Assembly: GCA_963837365.1 (NCBI GenBank)
Contig: CAWIMW010000004.1
Span: 1-39,916, forward strand
Origin: CAWBXL01 sp963837365
GTDB lineage: Bacteria > Acidobacteriota > Terriglobia > Terriglobales > Acidobacteriaceae
Direction: 5' to 3'
Length of the DNA: 39,916 bases
This document shows positions 16,946-25,269 of the stretch, one piece after another (position 1 is the stretch's first letter; the number at the start of each line of letters is the position of its first letter). Made by a program: the position numbers and the translations under genes. A model generated the notes under the pieces. It was not told the DNA's origin, searched no databases, and saw only the letters and a program-made list of their open reading frames with translations.

Positions 16946-17533
16946 TTAAATCGTATCTTTGCCGTGGGTTTGCACCCGCACCAGCGCGAAAGTGCATCCT
17001 TTGCCCTTGGGTTCGACGGAGACAATGTGCTGGTTTTCCTCTGTTCCAACTTTGAGTTCTACGGTTGAGCCTTCACTGTCCTCACACGAAAGAGACTTGG
17101 AATCAGAGTCGTGACGGGCATTCACCTGAATATGTCCGTTATGGCTGTGAACATGGCATTCCAGAACGCTGCCATATTTCTTGAGCTGCGCCTGATAGAA
17201 CGAAATTAACTTCTCCGGCGAGTCGTCGGATTCATATTCGACAGCGACAACCTTGAGGCCATATTCGCCAAACGAGAGATTCACGTTCGCGCTTTTCTTA
17301 TCGCCATCTTCATCTTTCTGCCTGAGGCGCGCCCCAGGATAGACAGCAAGACCGGTATCCCGGGCATCCGCCTGATTGTCTACTTTGATATTTCCGATGG
17401 GCGTGCGAATGTCTACTTTCTTCTCTTCGCCGTTCTTATCCTTCTGCACATTGACGCTACAAGCAGGCAGGAGCAATAGTGCGGCGATGGCAATCAAACC
17501 GATTTTCACGCTAGTGTGATGTAGGGATTGCAT
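16946..17533 (-). CDS. Lipoprotein of unknown function
   Basis: A 195-residue predicted lipoprotein. ATG 17533 has a near-perfect SD (AGGAGGT, 5 bases away), which decides the start even though the frame is open upstream. The signal peptide ends in a lipobox (LLLLPACS), so a Cys near residue 26 should be lipidated. The mature part is charged and rich in Asp/Lys, with KVDIRTPIGNIKVDNQ, GLAVYPGARL, and a C-terminal domain with scattered Cys residues. The SPEKLISFYQAQLKKYG stretch resembles proteins with short helix-strand repeats common in acidobacteria, but I assign no function. The start overlaps the 3' end of the GH3 gene by 23 bases, so the two genes are probably cotranscribed and coupled. 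Confidence 0.8.
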   Translation of the reverse strand: MQSLHHTSVKIGLIAIAALLLLPACSVNVQKDKNGEEKKVDIRTPIGNIKVDNQADARDTGLAVYPGARLRQKDEDGDKKSANVNLSFGEYGLKVVAVEYESDDSPEKLISFYQAQLKKYGSVLECHVHSHNGHIQVNARHDSDSKSLSCEDSEGSTVELKVGTEENQHIVSVEPKGKGCTFALVRVQTHGKDTI

Positions 17534-19412
17534 GGATACCTCCTGGCACAACAATTGCGGGCCGGTCGCTTCCTGCGCCACGAACAGCGATGCCGGGAAT
17601 GGTGACGGGAAGATGTCCGTGGATGGGAATTTCTCCAAACAACGCTTTGGCTGCTGCGACTTCTGAGACGGATGTGCTGGAAAAGGCGCAGAGGTAATTT
17701 TCGACTGTCGGGAAGTCTGTGGCCAGGTATGGATTTCCCATGGCCAGGACAATTGTTTTTGCGCTGGCATGGGCCAGTATTTGCTGCAATAAAATTCCAC
17801 TGGCGTCGGTGAGGGAAACCGTATTTTGCAGCACTCCATCCACCGTGTTGGCGCGTCCGGCAGTCGGAATTACATAGGCAGCGGCAATCACGGTATCGGC
17901 TCTATCCACGGTGGTAAGCACGTCATTGGACATGGCTGCGGCAATTCTCGAATCTACGTAAAACACATGCGCATCCGGAGCACGGGCCTTGATCTGGCGC
18001 TCCAGCGCGCGGCCGCTTTCGCTACGCACGTCATCGACCAGGACCACCACGACCAGGTGATTACGCACTTCCTCTAGGTGTGTATACGGAAGTCCGGTGT
18101 AGGCAGTTCCCACTGGTTCGCGTTTTAGCGGCAGGAGTTTGCCGTTGTCACGGACCAGGGTGATGGCATCGTCCGCTACTTGCTGGCCGAGGGAGATGTT
18201 TTCAGGTTTCCCAACCACTTTGCTGAGGCTGTCCAGGTCCGTTAGACGAGCTTGATGAAGGCCCAGAGAAGCTTTTGCTTTCAATATCTTAAGCGCTGAC
18301 GCGTCGACTTGCGGCAAGGCGATTTCTCCGCTGTTGACGGCCTTCAGCATGGCCCGGTAAGAAGCGTCCAAATCGGCGGGAATGATGAGCAGATCGTTGC
18401 CCGCCTTGAAGGCATCCACCGCGGCACGTCCGATGTCGGTTGCGTAGAGGCGGGTGAGCGCGCCCATGTCCAACGCATCGGTGACGACAATCCCTTTGAA
18501 CCCGAGCTGCTGCTTAAGTAAATTCGTGACCACTGCCGGCGATGTTGTGGCAACTCGATTCGGATCAGGCTCCAGTGCGGGGATGCTGACATGGGCGACC
18601 ATGACTGCATCAGCCCCGGCTTCGATCGCATTCTTGAACGGCAAGAGTTCGGTTGATTGCAGCCGCGCGAGGTCGCCGGTCACTTGGGCTACGCCCAAGT
18701 GGGAGTCGGTGGCGGTGTCGCCGTGTCCGGGGAAGTGCTTGATTGTGGTCAGCATTCCGCCTTCATGCGCGCCGCGAATGTAGGCGTTGACCAAGTCGCT
18801 GACGGCTTGCGGGTCTTCACCAAAAGAACGCGTGTTGATGATGGGGTTGGCCGGGTTGGAGTTCACATCGGCGTCGGGGAAGAAATTCCACTGCACGCCG
18901 ATGGCCCGAGCCTCTTGCGCCGTGATTCGGCCAAAGGCTTCAGCCAACTCAGTTTTGCCGGCGGCGCCAAAGGCCATCGCATGGGGAAATTCGCTTGCCC
19001 CGTAAAGCCGCATGGAGAGTCCGCGCTCGAAGTCGGCGGCAATCAGCAATGGAAGCTTTGAATCTTCTTGTAAGCGATTCAGCAGGACAGCGGCTTCGTA
19101 GGGTTGATTGCGATAGAGAAACGGCGGTTCGTAGCGCACCGTCATCGCCAGTGAGCCAATGTGATACTTGGCAATGGTGTCGCGGAGTTGGATGTACTCC
19201 GGGCTGTTCACGTTCATGAACTGTGCCCGTACCCAGATCATGAAGAGCTGGCCGACTTTTTCCTCCAGGGTCATTCCGTGGAGGGTCTTCTCCGCCCATT
19301 TTTCGCCATTGCGGTCGAGGTGGATGGGGCCGGGATGCTGGAACTTGTCTTTGGCGAATGCAGGTGTTAGAAGGCAGAAGAAGGCGAGGGACATCAGGAC
19401 TCGGCGGAACAT
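17511..19412 (-). CDS. Secreted GH3 beta-N-acetylhexosaminidase-like enzyme (NagZ-type core)
   Basis: A 633-residue exported glycoside hydrolase of family 3. A signal peptide (MFRRVLMSLAFFCLLTPAFA) is followed by the TIM-barrel domain (about 30-380). It has ADFERGLSMRLYG, WNFFPDADVNSNPANPIINTRSFG, the NagZ-type catalytic dyad loop KHFPGHGDTATDSHLG near residue 226, and the nucleophile-containing IVVTDALDMGAL. A second GH3 C-terminal domain (about 400-610) follows; short NagZ enzymes usually lack it. The dyad motif points to cleavage of N-acetyl-hexosamine bonds, most likely in peptidoglycan or chitin fragments, in the periplasm or outside. It lies 48 bases downstream of the ADOP permease and overlaps the lipoprotein gene at its end. 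Confidence 0.9.
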   Translation of the reverse strand: MFRRVLMSLAFFCLLTPAFAKDKFQHPGPIHLDRNGEKWAEKTLHGMTLEEKVGQLFMIWVRAQFMNVNSPEYIQLRDTIAKYHIGSLAMTVRYEPPFLYRNQPYEAAVLLNRLQEDSKLPLLIAADFERGLSMRLYGASEFPHAMAFGAAGKTELAEAFGRITAQEARAIGVQWNFFPDADVNSNPANPIINTRSFGEDPQAVSDLVNAYIRGAHEGGMLTTIKHFPGHGDTATDSHLGVAQVTGDLARLQSTELLPFKNAIEAGADAVMVAHVSIPALEPDPNRVATTSPAVVTNLLKQQLGFKGIVVTDALDMGALTRLYATDIGRAAVDAFKAGNDLLIIPADLDASYRAMLKAVNSGEIALPQVDASALKILKAKASLGLHQARLTDLDSLSKVVGKPENISLGQQVADDAITLVRDNGKLLPLKREPVGTAYTGLPYTHLEEVRNHLVVVVLVDDVRSESGRALERQIKARAPDAHVFYVDSRIAAAMSNDVLTTVDRADTVIAAAYVIPTAGRANTVDGVLQNTVSLTDASGILLQQILAHASAKTIVLAMGNPYLATDFPTVENYLCAFSSTSVSEVAAAKALFGEIPIHGHLPVTIPGIAVRGAGSDRPAIVVPGGIHAIPTSH

Positions 19413-19460
19413 TAGGCAAAGATAGCACGTAAGATTGAGTTGATCTGCGCGCCTATCCCT

Positions 19461-22016
19461 CTAGTCACAACGAAGAATGCTCATTGGGTTAACACTTAGC
19501 GCTCGCCGGCCCGGTACCAGCGCGGCAAGTCCGGCGATGATCATCAAGATTCCAACCCCGCCGAAGTACCCAACTGGATCGAGGTTGCTCACACCAAAAA
19601 GGATTCCGCGGAGAATTCTTGACAAAGCCGCCGTTCCGCATATGCCGGCTATTACGCCGAGCGCTACTGGCCATACGAACTGTCGCAAAATTGCGGACAA
19701 GACGTGCACAGGTTTCGCGCCTAAAGCGATCCGAATCGCGATCTCTTTCGTTCTTTCTGAAACTGAGTAAGCTATCAACCCCATAAGGCCCAATGCTGCC
19801 AACAAGCCTGCAGCCATTCCGAGCAGGCTTGCGGCCATTACAGCTTGCTCTGCGGCCCGCATTTCCTTCTTGAATGAAGTCTTCAGCAAGCGGATTCCTG
19901 GAAACAACTTGGGGTCAATGCTCTGGCTGATGGCTCTGACCATCGGCACAAAGCCGTCGGGCGCGCCCGCGGTCTTGACAATGACAGCCATGTCAGGCAT
20001 GTCCGTCAATTGCGCCGCGTGGTACATCTCGACGGCGTCGCTATCGCTCAGTGCCATGGTCCGCGCATTTCCAACGATGCCCACCACAATATCCTTGTCC
20101 CAGAACGGCTTGCCAATGGGATTTTCTCCCGGCCATTGCTGCCGTGCCAGAGACTGACTCAGAATGACCGCGTTGGTTTCTCCGGGCAGGAAGTTTCTTC
20201 CCAATAGGAGAGGAATCCCCATCGTCTGAAAAAATTCAGGCTCAACCGAGCCGGGATGGATCGGCACCTGGTGTCCCCCCACCTCTGTGGTAATCACGTA
20301 AACTTTGTCATGTGCCAGTGGGGCCATCGAAGACAATGCCACGGACGTCACTCCCGGCAGCGCCCGCAACCGTTCCTCAAACTGTTCCAGGAAAGCGCGG
20401 GCTGCTTCCGACGTATATCCGTGACTCGCCAGACTGGGGTCAATCGTGAGCACTTGTTCATATCCGAATCCCGGATTGGTGTGTAGCGCGTGTTCTACTG
20501 CCCGCACCAACAGTCCCGCCACAATCAGCAAGACACAACTTGCGGTTACTTGCACGCCGACCAGCACCTGTCGGGCCAGCGTCTTTTTTTGTTTCTGATG
20601 CGCGATCTGTAGGGCGGGCGTCAGTCCGAAGAACAAAGCTGACGCCAGTGCCATACCCACGGCGAACAGAAACAGCCGCCAATCCGGCGTTGCACGGGTC
20701 CAGGCTGGGGCTTCGGTCTCGGCCAGGACCACGCGCACCACCCCATAACCCAATGCCAGTCCGGCCGCCGATCCCAATAGCGCAAGCAATAGATTTTCGG
20801 TGAATAATTGCCGGAGGATGCGCTGCCTGCTTGCCCCGATTGCGAAACGAATTCCTATCTCATGTTCCCGTGTTACACCGCGCGCTACTAACAATCCGCC
20901 AAGGTTTGCACAGGCCACGGCAAGAATCAGCAGCGTCAAAGCACCGATGATTGCCATCACCAGATACATTTCCGGCTTCAATACTTGAATATGTCCGCCC
21001 GGATCGCTGCGAATAAACTCGTGGTCCCAGATATCGTTGGGATGAAGTTGGCGCAATTCATTCGTGAGTTCCAGCAATTCCTGCTCCGCGGCTTTTGCGG
21101 TCACGCCGGACGCCAACCGTCCCCACATCTCGACGCTGCCGCCGCTCGTATCGGTGAGCGCCTTGCTGCCTTCTACGAAATAAGGTGTCTGCTTGATGGG
21201 CAGCCAGACATCGGGATATTGCGCACCTAGGCTTGCAAATACTTCAGGCGTGATGCCAATGACAATCGCCGGCTTCTGATTCAGGTGAATGGTCTTGCCC
21301 ACAATGGATGGATCGGCACCGAACCGGCGCTGCCAGAATCCGTAGTTGAGAACTGCCACCGGAGCCGCATCCGGCGAGTCCTCCCGCACGGGATCGAGCA
21401 ACCGTCCATACCCAGCCGAGGTGCCAAGTTCACTGAAGTAGTTTGCGGTGGCGAAATTGGCCCGTATCGGTTGGGAATCGTCTTCAAGTTCCATGCGCGC
21501 ACCCATGGTGGCCATTACTGCCGAGAGGGTCTTGGCATGTTCACTATAGAAAATGACTGAGGAGTAGGGCATGATGCCGGTTCTCCTCTCCGACGTGCGG
21601 CGCTGGAGACGGACCAAAGTCTGCGGATCGCGCACGGGAAGGGACTTCAGCACGATCAGGTTGAACATGCTGAATGCGGCAACGTTCACCCCGATTCCGA
21701 TGCCGAGTACAAATATTGCCGTCAGCGTGAATCCAGGAGAGTTGCGCAGTTTTCGCGCGGCATAGCGAAGATCAATCCAGAGTTCATCCCACCAGCGCAG
21801 TCCAAGCGACGCGCGGATCGCATCCTTGTGCGATTCGACGCCTCCGAATTCGATCTTCGCCCGGCGTATCGCCTCCTGTTCAGGCACGCCGTTCCGGGCC
21901 AGGTCCGCTGCATAACTTTCAATGTGGAAAGCTACCTCCCGCTTCATATCGCTTTCCAGGCGCGAGCCATTCACCATCCATTTCATCCAGGAGAGCAGGC
22001 GTGAAAATGTCGTCAT
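19461..22016 (-). CDS. ADOP-type ABC transporter permease (MacB/FtsX-like)
   Basis: An 851-residue membrane protein with the layout of acidobacterial duplicated orphan permeases: two MacB-type periplasmic domain plus FtsX modules in one chain and no ATPase gene beside it. The N-terminal stretch (residues 20-95, MKREVAFHIESYAADLA and WIDLRYAARKL) is typical of the family. The first membrane segment is at about 98-118 (GFTLTAIFVLGIGIGVNVAAF). More helix groups lie near 370-520 (VMAIIGALTLLILAVACANLG, LLALLGSAAGLALGYGVV) and near the C-terminus (AASLLGMAAGLLAALGLMGLIAY). The physiological substrate is unknown for the group. ATG 22016 overlaps the padR stop (ATGA), so the two genes are translationally coupled; upstream in-frame codons fall inside padR. 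Confidence 0.9.
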   Translation of the reverse strand: MTTFSRLLSWMKWMVNGSRLESDMKREVAFHIESYAADLARNGVPEQEAIRRAKIEFGGVESHKDAIRASLGLRWWDELWIDLRYAARKLRNSPGFTLTAIFVLGIGIGVNVAAFSMFNLIVLKSLPVRDPQTLVRLQRRTSERRTGIMPYSSVIFYSEHAKTLSAVMATMGARMELEDDSQPIRANFATANYFSELGTSAGYGRLLDPVREDSPDAAPVAVLNYGFWQRRFGADPSIVGKTIHLNQKPAIVIGITPEVFASLGAQYPDVWLPIKQTPYFVEGSKALTDTSGGSVEMWGRLASGVTAKAAEQELLELTNELRQLHPNDIWDHEFIRSDPGGHIQVLKPEMYLVMAIIGALTLLILAVACANLGGLLVARGVTREHEIGIRFAIGASRQRILRQLFTENLLLALLGSAAGLALGYGVVRVVLAETEAPAWTRATPDWRLFLFAVGMALASALFFGLTPALQIAHQKQKKTLARQVLVGVQVTASCVLLIVAGLLVRAVEHALHTNPGFGYEQVLTIDPSLASHGYTSEAARAFLEQFEERLRALPGVTSVALSSMAPLAHDKVYVITTEVGGHQVPIHPGSVEPEFFQTMGIPLLLGRNFLPGETNAVILSQSLARQQWPGENPIGKPFWDKDIVVGIVGNARTMALSDSDAVEMYHAAQLTDMPDMAVIVKTAGAPDGFVPMVRAISQSIDPKLFPGIRLLKTSFKKEMRAAEQAVMAASLLGMAAGLLAALGLMGLIAYSVSERTKEIAIRIALGAKPVHVLSAILRQFVWPVALGVIAGICGTAALSRILRGILFGVSNLDPVGYFGGVGILMIIAGLAALVPGRRALSVNPMSILRCD

Positions 22017-22354
22017 ATTTCTTCCGGAGTAGCACGCAGGATGTTGCCGATGAGGGCGGCCATGTGGTTCCACTTCTCGGTTTCCGATTGGAATTGCCTC
22101 CGTCCGGCCGCGGTTAACCGATAAAACTTTGCTTTGCGTTTATTTTCTGATTCGCCCCACTCGCTGGCCATCAATCCTTGATGCTCCAGCCGGTAAAGTG
22201 CGGGGTAGAGCGATCCTTGCTGGATCTCCAGTTGGTCGCCCGAGATTTGCTGAATGCGAAGCAAAACGCCGTAACCGTGCAGCGGCCCGAGCGAAACGGC
22301 CTTCAGAATCAGCATGTCTAGCGTGCCCTGTAATAGATCAACCGGTTTGCCCAT
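22013..22354 (-). CDS. PadR-family transcriptional repressor
   Basis: A 113-residue PadR-type winged-helix regulator: GTLDMLILKAVSLGPLHGYGV opens the helix-turn-helix, with ISGDQLEIQQGSLYPALYRLEHQGLM as the recognition and wing part, and EWGESENKRKAKFYRLTAAGR as the second half of the wing. The short C-terminal helix is that of the small PadR subfamily that dimerises. It is the first gene of the padR-ADOP run, and its start region and promoter are covered by two inverted repeats, which fits negative autoregulation. The ATG is preceded by an AGGAGAGG SD that is part of the inner inverted repeat. Confidence 0.92.
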   Translation of the reverse strand: MGKPVDLLQGTLDMLILKAVSLGPLHGYGVLLRIQQISGDQLEIQQGSLYPALYRLEHQGLMASEWGESENKRKAKFYRLTAAGRRQFQSETEKWNHMAALIGNILRATPEEI

Positions 22355-22357
22355 TAC

Positions 22358-22380
22358 CTCTCCTAGTGCGACTAGGAGAG
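22358..22380. promoter_or_regulatory. Inverted repeat O1, candidate PadR operator
   Basis: A perfect 9-5-9 inverted repeat (CTCTCCTAG, spacer, CTAGGAGAG). It covers the end of the -10 box, the likely transcription start and the padR SD. Binding here would block initiation and could also hide the SD. Confidence 0.7.
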
Positions 22381-22407
22381 CATAATCATGCTTTCCTAGA
22401 TTGTCAA
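22379..22407 (-). promoter_or_regulatory. Sigma-70-type promoter of padR-ADOP
   Basis: On the minus strand, TTGACA (22402-22407) and TATGCT (22379-22384) are separated by exactly 17 bases. This is the best promoter seen in the window. It lies 17-45 bases past the miaA stop and about 25 bases before the padR start. Confidence 0.75.
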
Positions 22408-22413
22408 GGAGAG
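22391..22413. promoter_or_regulatory. Inverted repeat O2, second candidate PadR operator
   Basis: An imperfect copy with the same 9-5-9 geometry (CTTTCCTAG, spacer, CAAGGAGAG), two mismatched pairs. It overlaps the -35 box. The centres of O1 and O2 are 33 bases apart, about three helical turns, so dimers would bind the same DNA face. Confidence 0.62.
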
Positions 22414-22423
22414 CAATTGTTTT

Positions 22424-23356
22424 TTACGTTTGCGGGATTGGGACTAGCGCGCTGGCGGCTTCCTGCGTTTGCAGACGATCTCCAAATTCATCCAGCCAAT
22501 TCACCTCCGGCTCTCTCCGAAACCAGGTCATCTGCCGCTTGGCATAATTGCGGTGGGCTTGTTGTGTTGCTTGGATCGCGGCATCACGAGCCAGTTCTCC
22601 CCGTAGCAATTGGACCGCTTGCTTATAGCCTAATGAAGTGAGTGCCACCGCATTGTCGCCGTAGGTATCCAGCAACCTCTGAGTTTCTTCGATCAAACCC
22701 AACTCGTACATCTGGGCTGCGCGTGCATTCAAGCGCTCATACAGTTGAGCGCGGTCCGGGTTCAAACCGATTCTCAGGATACGGAAACCCTGGAGCGGCT
22801 CGTTCCCCTGCTTCCACATCTCAGTCATTTTCCTGCGCGATGCCAGGCACACTTCGATAGCACGAATGAGTTTTGGGATGTCGTTGGCATGAATTTTGTC
22901 CGCCGCAGCTGTATCGAGCCGCTTGAGAATCTTGTGTAGGTATTGTGGGCCGCGCTGCCGCGACTGCTCACGCAAACGTTCACGCAATTCTTCTGAACGC
23001 TGTGGGCCGGGGAACAGTCCTTCGAGCAACGCACGAAGATACAGGCCGGTGCCCCCTACAACGATCGGGAGTTTCGCGCGTTCTTTGATGTCTGCCAAAG
23101 TCTCCCGCGCGCGGCGCGCGTATTCTCCGGCGGTAATGTAGGCAGTCGGTTCCACAAAATCCAGGAGATGATGCGGAACTGTCTGCCGATCTTTAATACT
23201 TGGTTTGGCCGTGCCGATCTCAAATTCCCGGTACATGGCGACCGAGTCGCAGTTCACGATCTCGCCATGAAAACGTTGCCCGATGGCCAGCGACAACGCG
23301 GTCTTGCCGCTTCCGGTGGGGCCAACAATGACAACCAGCAGCGGATCAGGCGGCAC
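22424..23356 (-). CDS. miaA: tRNA dimethylallyltransferase
   Basis: A 310-residue enzyme that adds a dimethylallyl group to A37 of tRNAs reading codons that start with U. The P-loop is VVIVGPTGSGKTALSLAIG at residue 8. Other conserved elements: VNCDSVAMYREFEIGTAKPS, PHHLLDFVEPTAYITAGEYA, PIVVGGTGLYLRALLEGLF and, near the end, QTQRLLDTYG-like and YAKRQMTWFRRE elements. Length and motifs are normal. It starts at GTG 23356, one base after the stop of a 47-residue upstream reading frame, which suggests coupled translation. The padR promoter begins 17 bases after its stop. Confidence 0.95.
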   Translation of the reverse strand: MPPDPLLVVIVGPTGSGKTALSLAIGQRFHGEIVNCDSVAMYREFEIGTAKPSIKDRQTVPHHLLDFVEPTAYITAGEYARRARETLADIKERAKLPIVVGGTGLYLRALLEGLFPGPQRSEELRERLREQSRQRGPQYLHKILKRLDTAAADKIHANDIPKLIRAIEVCLASRRKMTEMWKQGNEPLQGFRILRIGLNPDRAQLYERLNARAAQMYELGLIEETQRLLDTYGDNAVALTSLGYKQAVQLLRGELARDAAIQATQQAHRNYAKRQMTWFRREPEVNWLDEFGDRLQTQEAASALVPIPQT

Positions 23357-23357
23357 C

Positions 23358-23501
23358 TTACCGGATGCTCCAGGGAATGTGGTGCCAGTAGCGGACTACC
23401 GCCAGGATCAAGACCAGGGCGGCAATGATCAACAGGCCCGCAGCTTCCGCCGCGTATGCATGATGGCGGGGACCGCCTGGATGTTGATTACTGGCTGCCA
23501 C
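23358..23501 (-). CDS. Small single-span membrane protein upstream of miaA
   Basis: A 47-residue reading frame (GTG 23501 to TAA 23358) ending one base before the miaA start. The N-terminal part is His/Pro-rich (NQHPGGPRHHAYAAEAA); one strong membrane helix follows (GLLIIAALVLILAVV), then an aromatic end (RYWHHIPWSIR). Upstream of the GTG the frame hits a TAG after eight codons, and no other start is available. No clear SD precedes it. The tight spacing to miaA and the sensible protein-like composition support a real gene of unknown function. Confidence 0.5.
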   Translation of the reverse strand: MAASNQHPGGPRHHAYAAEAAGLLIIAALVLILAVVRYWHHIPWSIR

Positions 23502-23547
23502 GGCATCATTGTAGCGCCACGAATGCTAAACTACGCGGCAATAAGCT

Positions 23548-24384
23548 ATGTCGTCTCCCACCAGCCAAGCTGGCCCGATTGTTCGATTCGGAGTTTTTGA
23601 GGCAGACCTTGCCGCCGGAGAGCTGCGCAAGAACGGGACCAAAATCCGCCTGCAAGAGCAACCCTTCCAAATCCTGGTTCTCTTACTGGGGCATCCTGGC
23701 GAACTCGTGACTCGGCAAGACCTGCGCGACAAACTCTGGTCGAACGACACCTTTGTTGATTTCGACCACAGCCTGAACACCGCGATCAACAAGCTGCGCG
23801 AGGCCCTGGGCGACTCGGCTTCCAGTCCGCGATTTGTGGAGACGGTGGCCCGGCGAGGGTACCGTTTTCTTGCTTCCGTGGAGCAAGTGCAGCCCGCGAG
23901 TGAATCTCAGCCCGAAATCAAGCCCGCCACGCGCGGCGACGTCGTTATGCATCCGGAGCTGGAGGTCCCTCTCCCCCATCGTGTCCTAACCCGCGGACTG
24001 TTTGTGCTGATCCAGATCATGTATCTCTGTTTTTATTTGGCGGCCTTATTCCACTGGTCACAGATTGACCGCATCACCGATAGTTTTCTTCCTGGCTGGG
24101 AATCTTTCACGATTGTGGCTCTGGTACTGGTGACAGCGGGCGTGGGAATCCCACTTCGCTGCTACCTGATCTCCGCCGCTGGTTTTGACTACCGGCGGCT
24201 GGGAGAGAAATTCCGCAAGATGTTTTTGGGTATCCTCGTGCTTGACCTGCTTTGGGCGGTGGCGCCTTTGCTACTTGCTCATAAGATTGGCTTTGGCGCT
24301 GCTTTTGCCGCGACAGCTGCCCTGCTTTACGTACCTTTTTCAGAGCGGACGCTGCTGCGCCTGGCCTACCCTCCAAACGCTTAG
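23548..24384 (+). CDS. CadC-like winged-helix protein with membrane C-terminus
   Basis: A 278-residue protein. Residues about 8-105 form an OmpR/PhoB-type DNA-binding domain (VRFGVFEADLAAGELRKNG, LQEQPFQILVLLLGHPGELVT, LRDKLWSNDTFVDFDHSLN, INKLREALGDSASSPRFVET, VARRGYRFLA). A linker then leads to about four hydrophobic segments (GLFVLIQIMYLCFYLAALF; WESFTIVALVLVTAGVGI; FLGILVLDLLWAVAPLLLA; ALLYVPF). Such one-component regulators bind DNA from the inner membrane. Most acidobacterial relatives carry TPR or WD40 sensor parts; here only membrane helices are seen. The DUF4097-like gene starts 85 bases after its stop in the same direction and may be a target or partner. Confidence 0.87.
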   Translation: MSSPTSQAGPIVRFGVFEADLAAGELRKNGTKIRLQEQPFQILVLLLGHPGELVTRQDLRDKLWSNDTFVDFDHSLNTAINKLREALGDSASSPRFVETVARRGYRFLASVEQVQPASESQPEIKPATRGDVVMHPELEVPLPHRVLTRGLFVLIQIMYLCFYLAALFHWSQIDRITDSFLPGWESFTIVALVLVTAGVGIPLRCYLISAAGFDYRRLGEKFRKMFLGILVLDLLWAVAPLLLAHKIGFGAAFAATAALLYVPFSERTLLRLAYPPNA

Positions 24385-24468
24385 AATTCTTTGGGAACCC
24401 GGCTCACAGAGAATGCGTATCCTCGTCTGATAGGTTGATGCAGGGCTATGTTTGATCAGGAGCGATCT

Positions 24469-25269
24469 ATGCGACGCACAACATTGGCCGTTCTGACTCT
24501 GGTTTTGTTATTTGCCTGCACCAGCTGGGCAGAAGAGTGGTCGAAAACTTACAAGATCAGCGGCAAAGCCGATCTCAGAGTGACAACCTCCGATGCCAGC
24601 ATCACGGTGGACACCTGGGACCAGAATACAATTGAAGCCCACATTACCACTCGCAACTACAAGATCGGCGAAGGCGGCATCACCATCCACGACACCCAAA
24701 ACGGGGATTCGGTAGAGCTGGAACTTCGTTTTCCGCAAATGCATTTCAATTTTTCATTTCACAACAATCGCCAGGTGGAGATCAGCATCCACATGCCGCG
24801 GCAGGGGCAGGTCAATCTGCATACCGAAGACGGCTCGATTCATCTGGCCAATTTCAAAGGCGCCATGGAACTGGAAAGCGGCGATGGCAATCTCGAAGTT
24901 GATTCAGTAGATGGAACGCTCCATGCTCATACCGGCGATGGCCATATTCGCGCCCAGGGCCGCTTTGATGGTCTGGAGATCAGGACTGGGGATGGCCACG
25001 TGGAAACTCGCGCGGAAGCGGGCTCCTCGTTAGGCTCCGGGTGGGACGTTGAGACCGGCGATGGCAACGTGACTCTTGCAATCCCCGGCACTTTGGCCGC
25101 TGATGTTGAGCTTCAGAGCGGGGATGGTCACATCAATCTGGATATACCGTTGACCGTGGAAGGCCGCCTGAAAGACAACCATCTGCGCGGAAAAATGAAT
25201 GGCGGTGGCCCTCCCTTGCGGGTTCACACCGGAGATGGTGCGATCGAGCTGAAAAATACCGGTGTGTGA
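24469..25269 (+). CDS. DUF4097-like secreted beta-repeat protein
   Basis: A 266-residue exported protein. ATG 24469 is chosen over ATG 24448 because AGGAG stands at the right distance before it; a signal peptide (RRTTLAVLTLVLLFACTSWA) follows. The mature part is all beta in character with a recurring G-D-G turn: ESGDGNLEVDSVDG, TGDGHIRAQG, TGDGHVETRA, TGDGNVTLAI, QSGDGHINLD, TGDGAIELK. These repeats, about 20-25 residues apart, are typical of the DUF4097/putative adhesin family and suggest a right-handed beta-helix or stacked solenoid. The function is unknown. Trp-Ala-Glu near the predicted cleavage site suggests release into the periplasm, although the nearby Cys leaves lipid anchoring possible. 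Confidence 0.85.
   Translation: MRRTTLAVLTLVLLFACTSWAEEWSKTYKISGKADLRVTTSDASITVDTWDQNTIEAHITTRNYKIGEGGITIHDTQNGDSVELELRFPQMHFNFSFHNNRQVEISIHMPRQGQVNLHTEDGSIHLANFKGAMELESGDGNLEVDSVDGTLHAHTGDGHIRAQGRFDGLEIRTGDGHVETRAEAGSSLGSGWDVETGDGNVTLAIPGTLAADVELQSGDGHINLDIPLTVEGRLKDNHLRGKMNGGGPPLRVHTGDGAIELKNTGV

Noticed and set aside
17534..17839. N-terminal extension of the lipoprotein gene into the GH3 gene
   Set aside because: Out-of-phase reading of the GH3 sequence; the strong SD and signal peptide fix the start at 17533.
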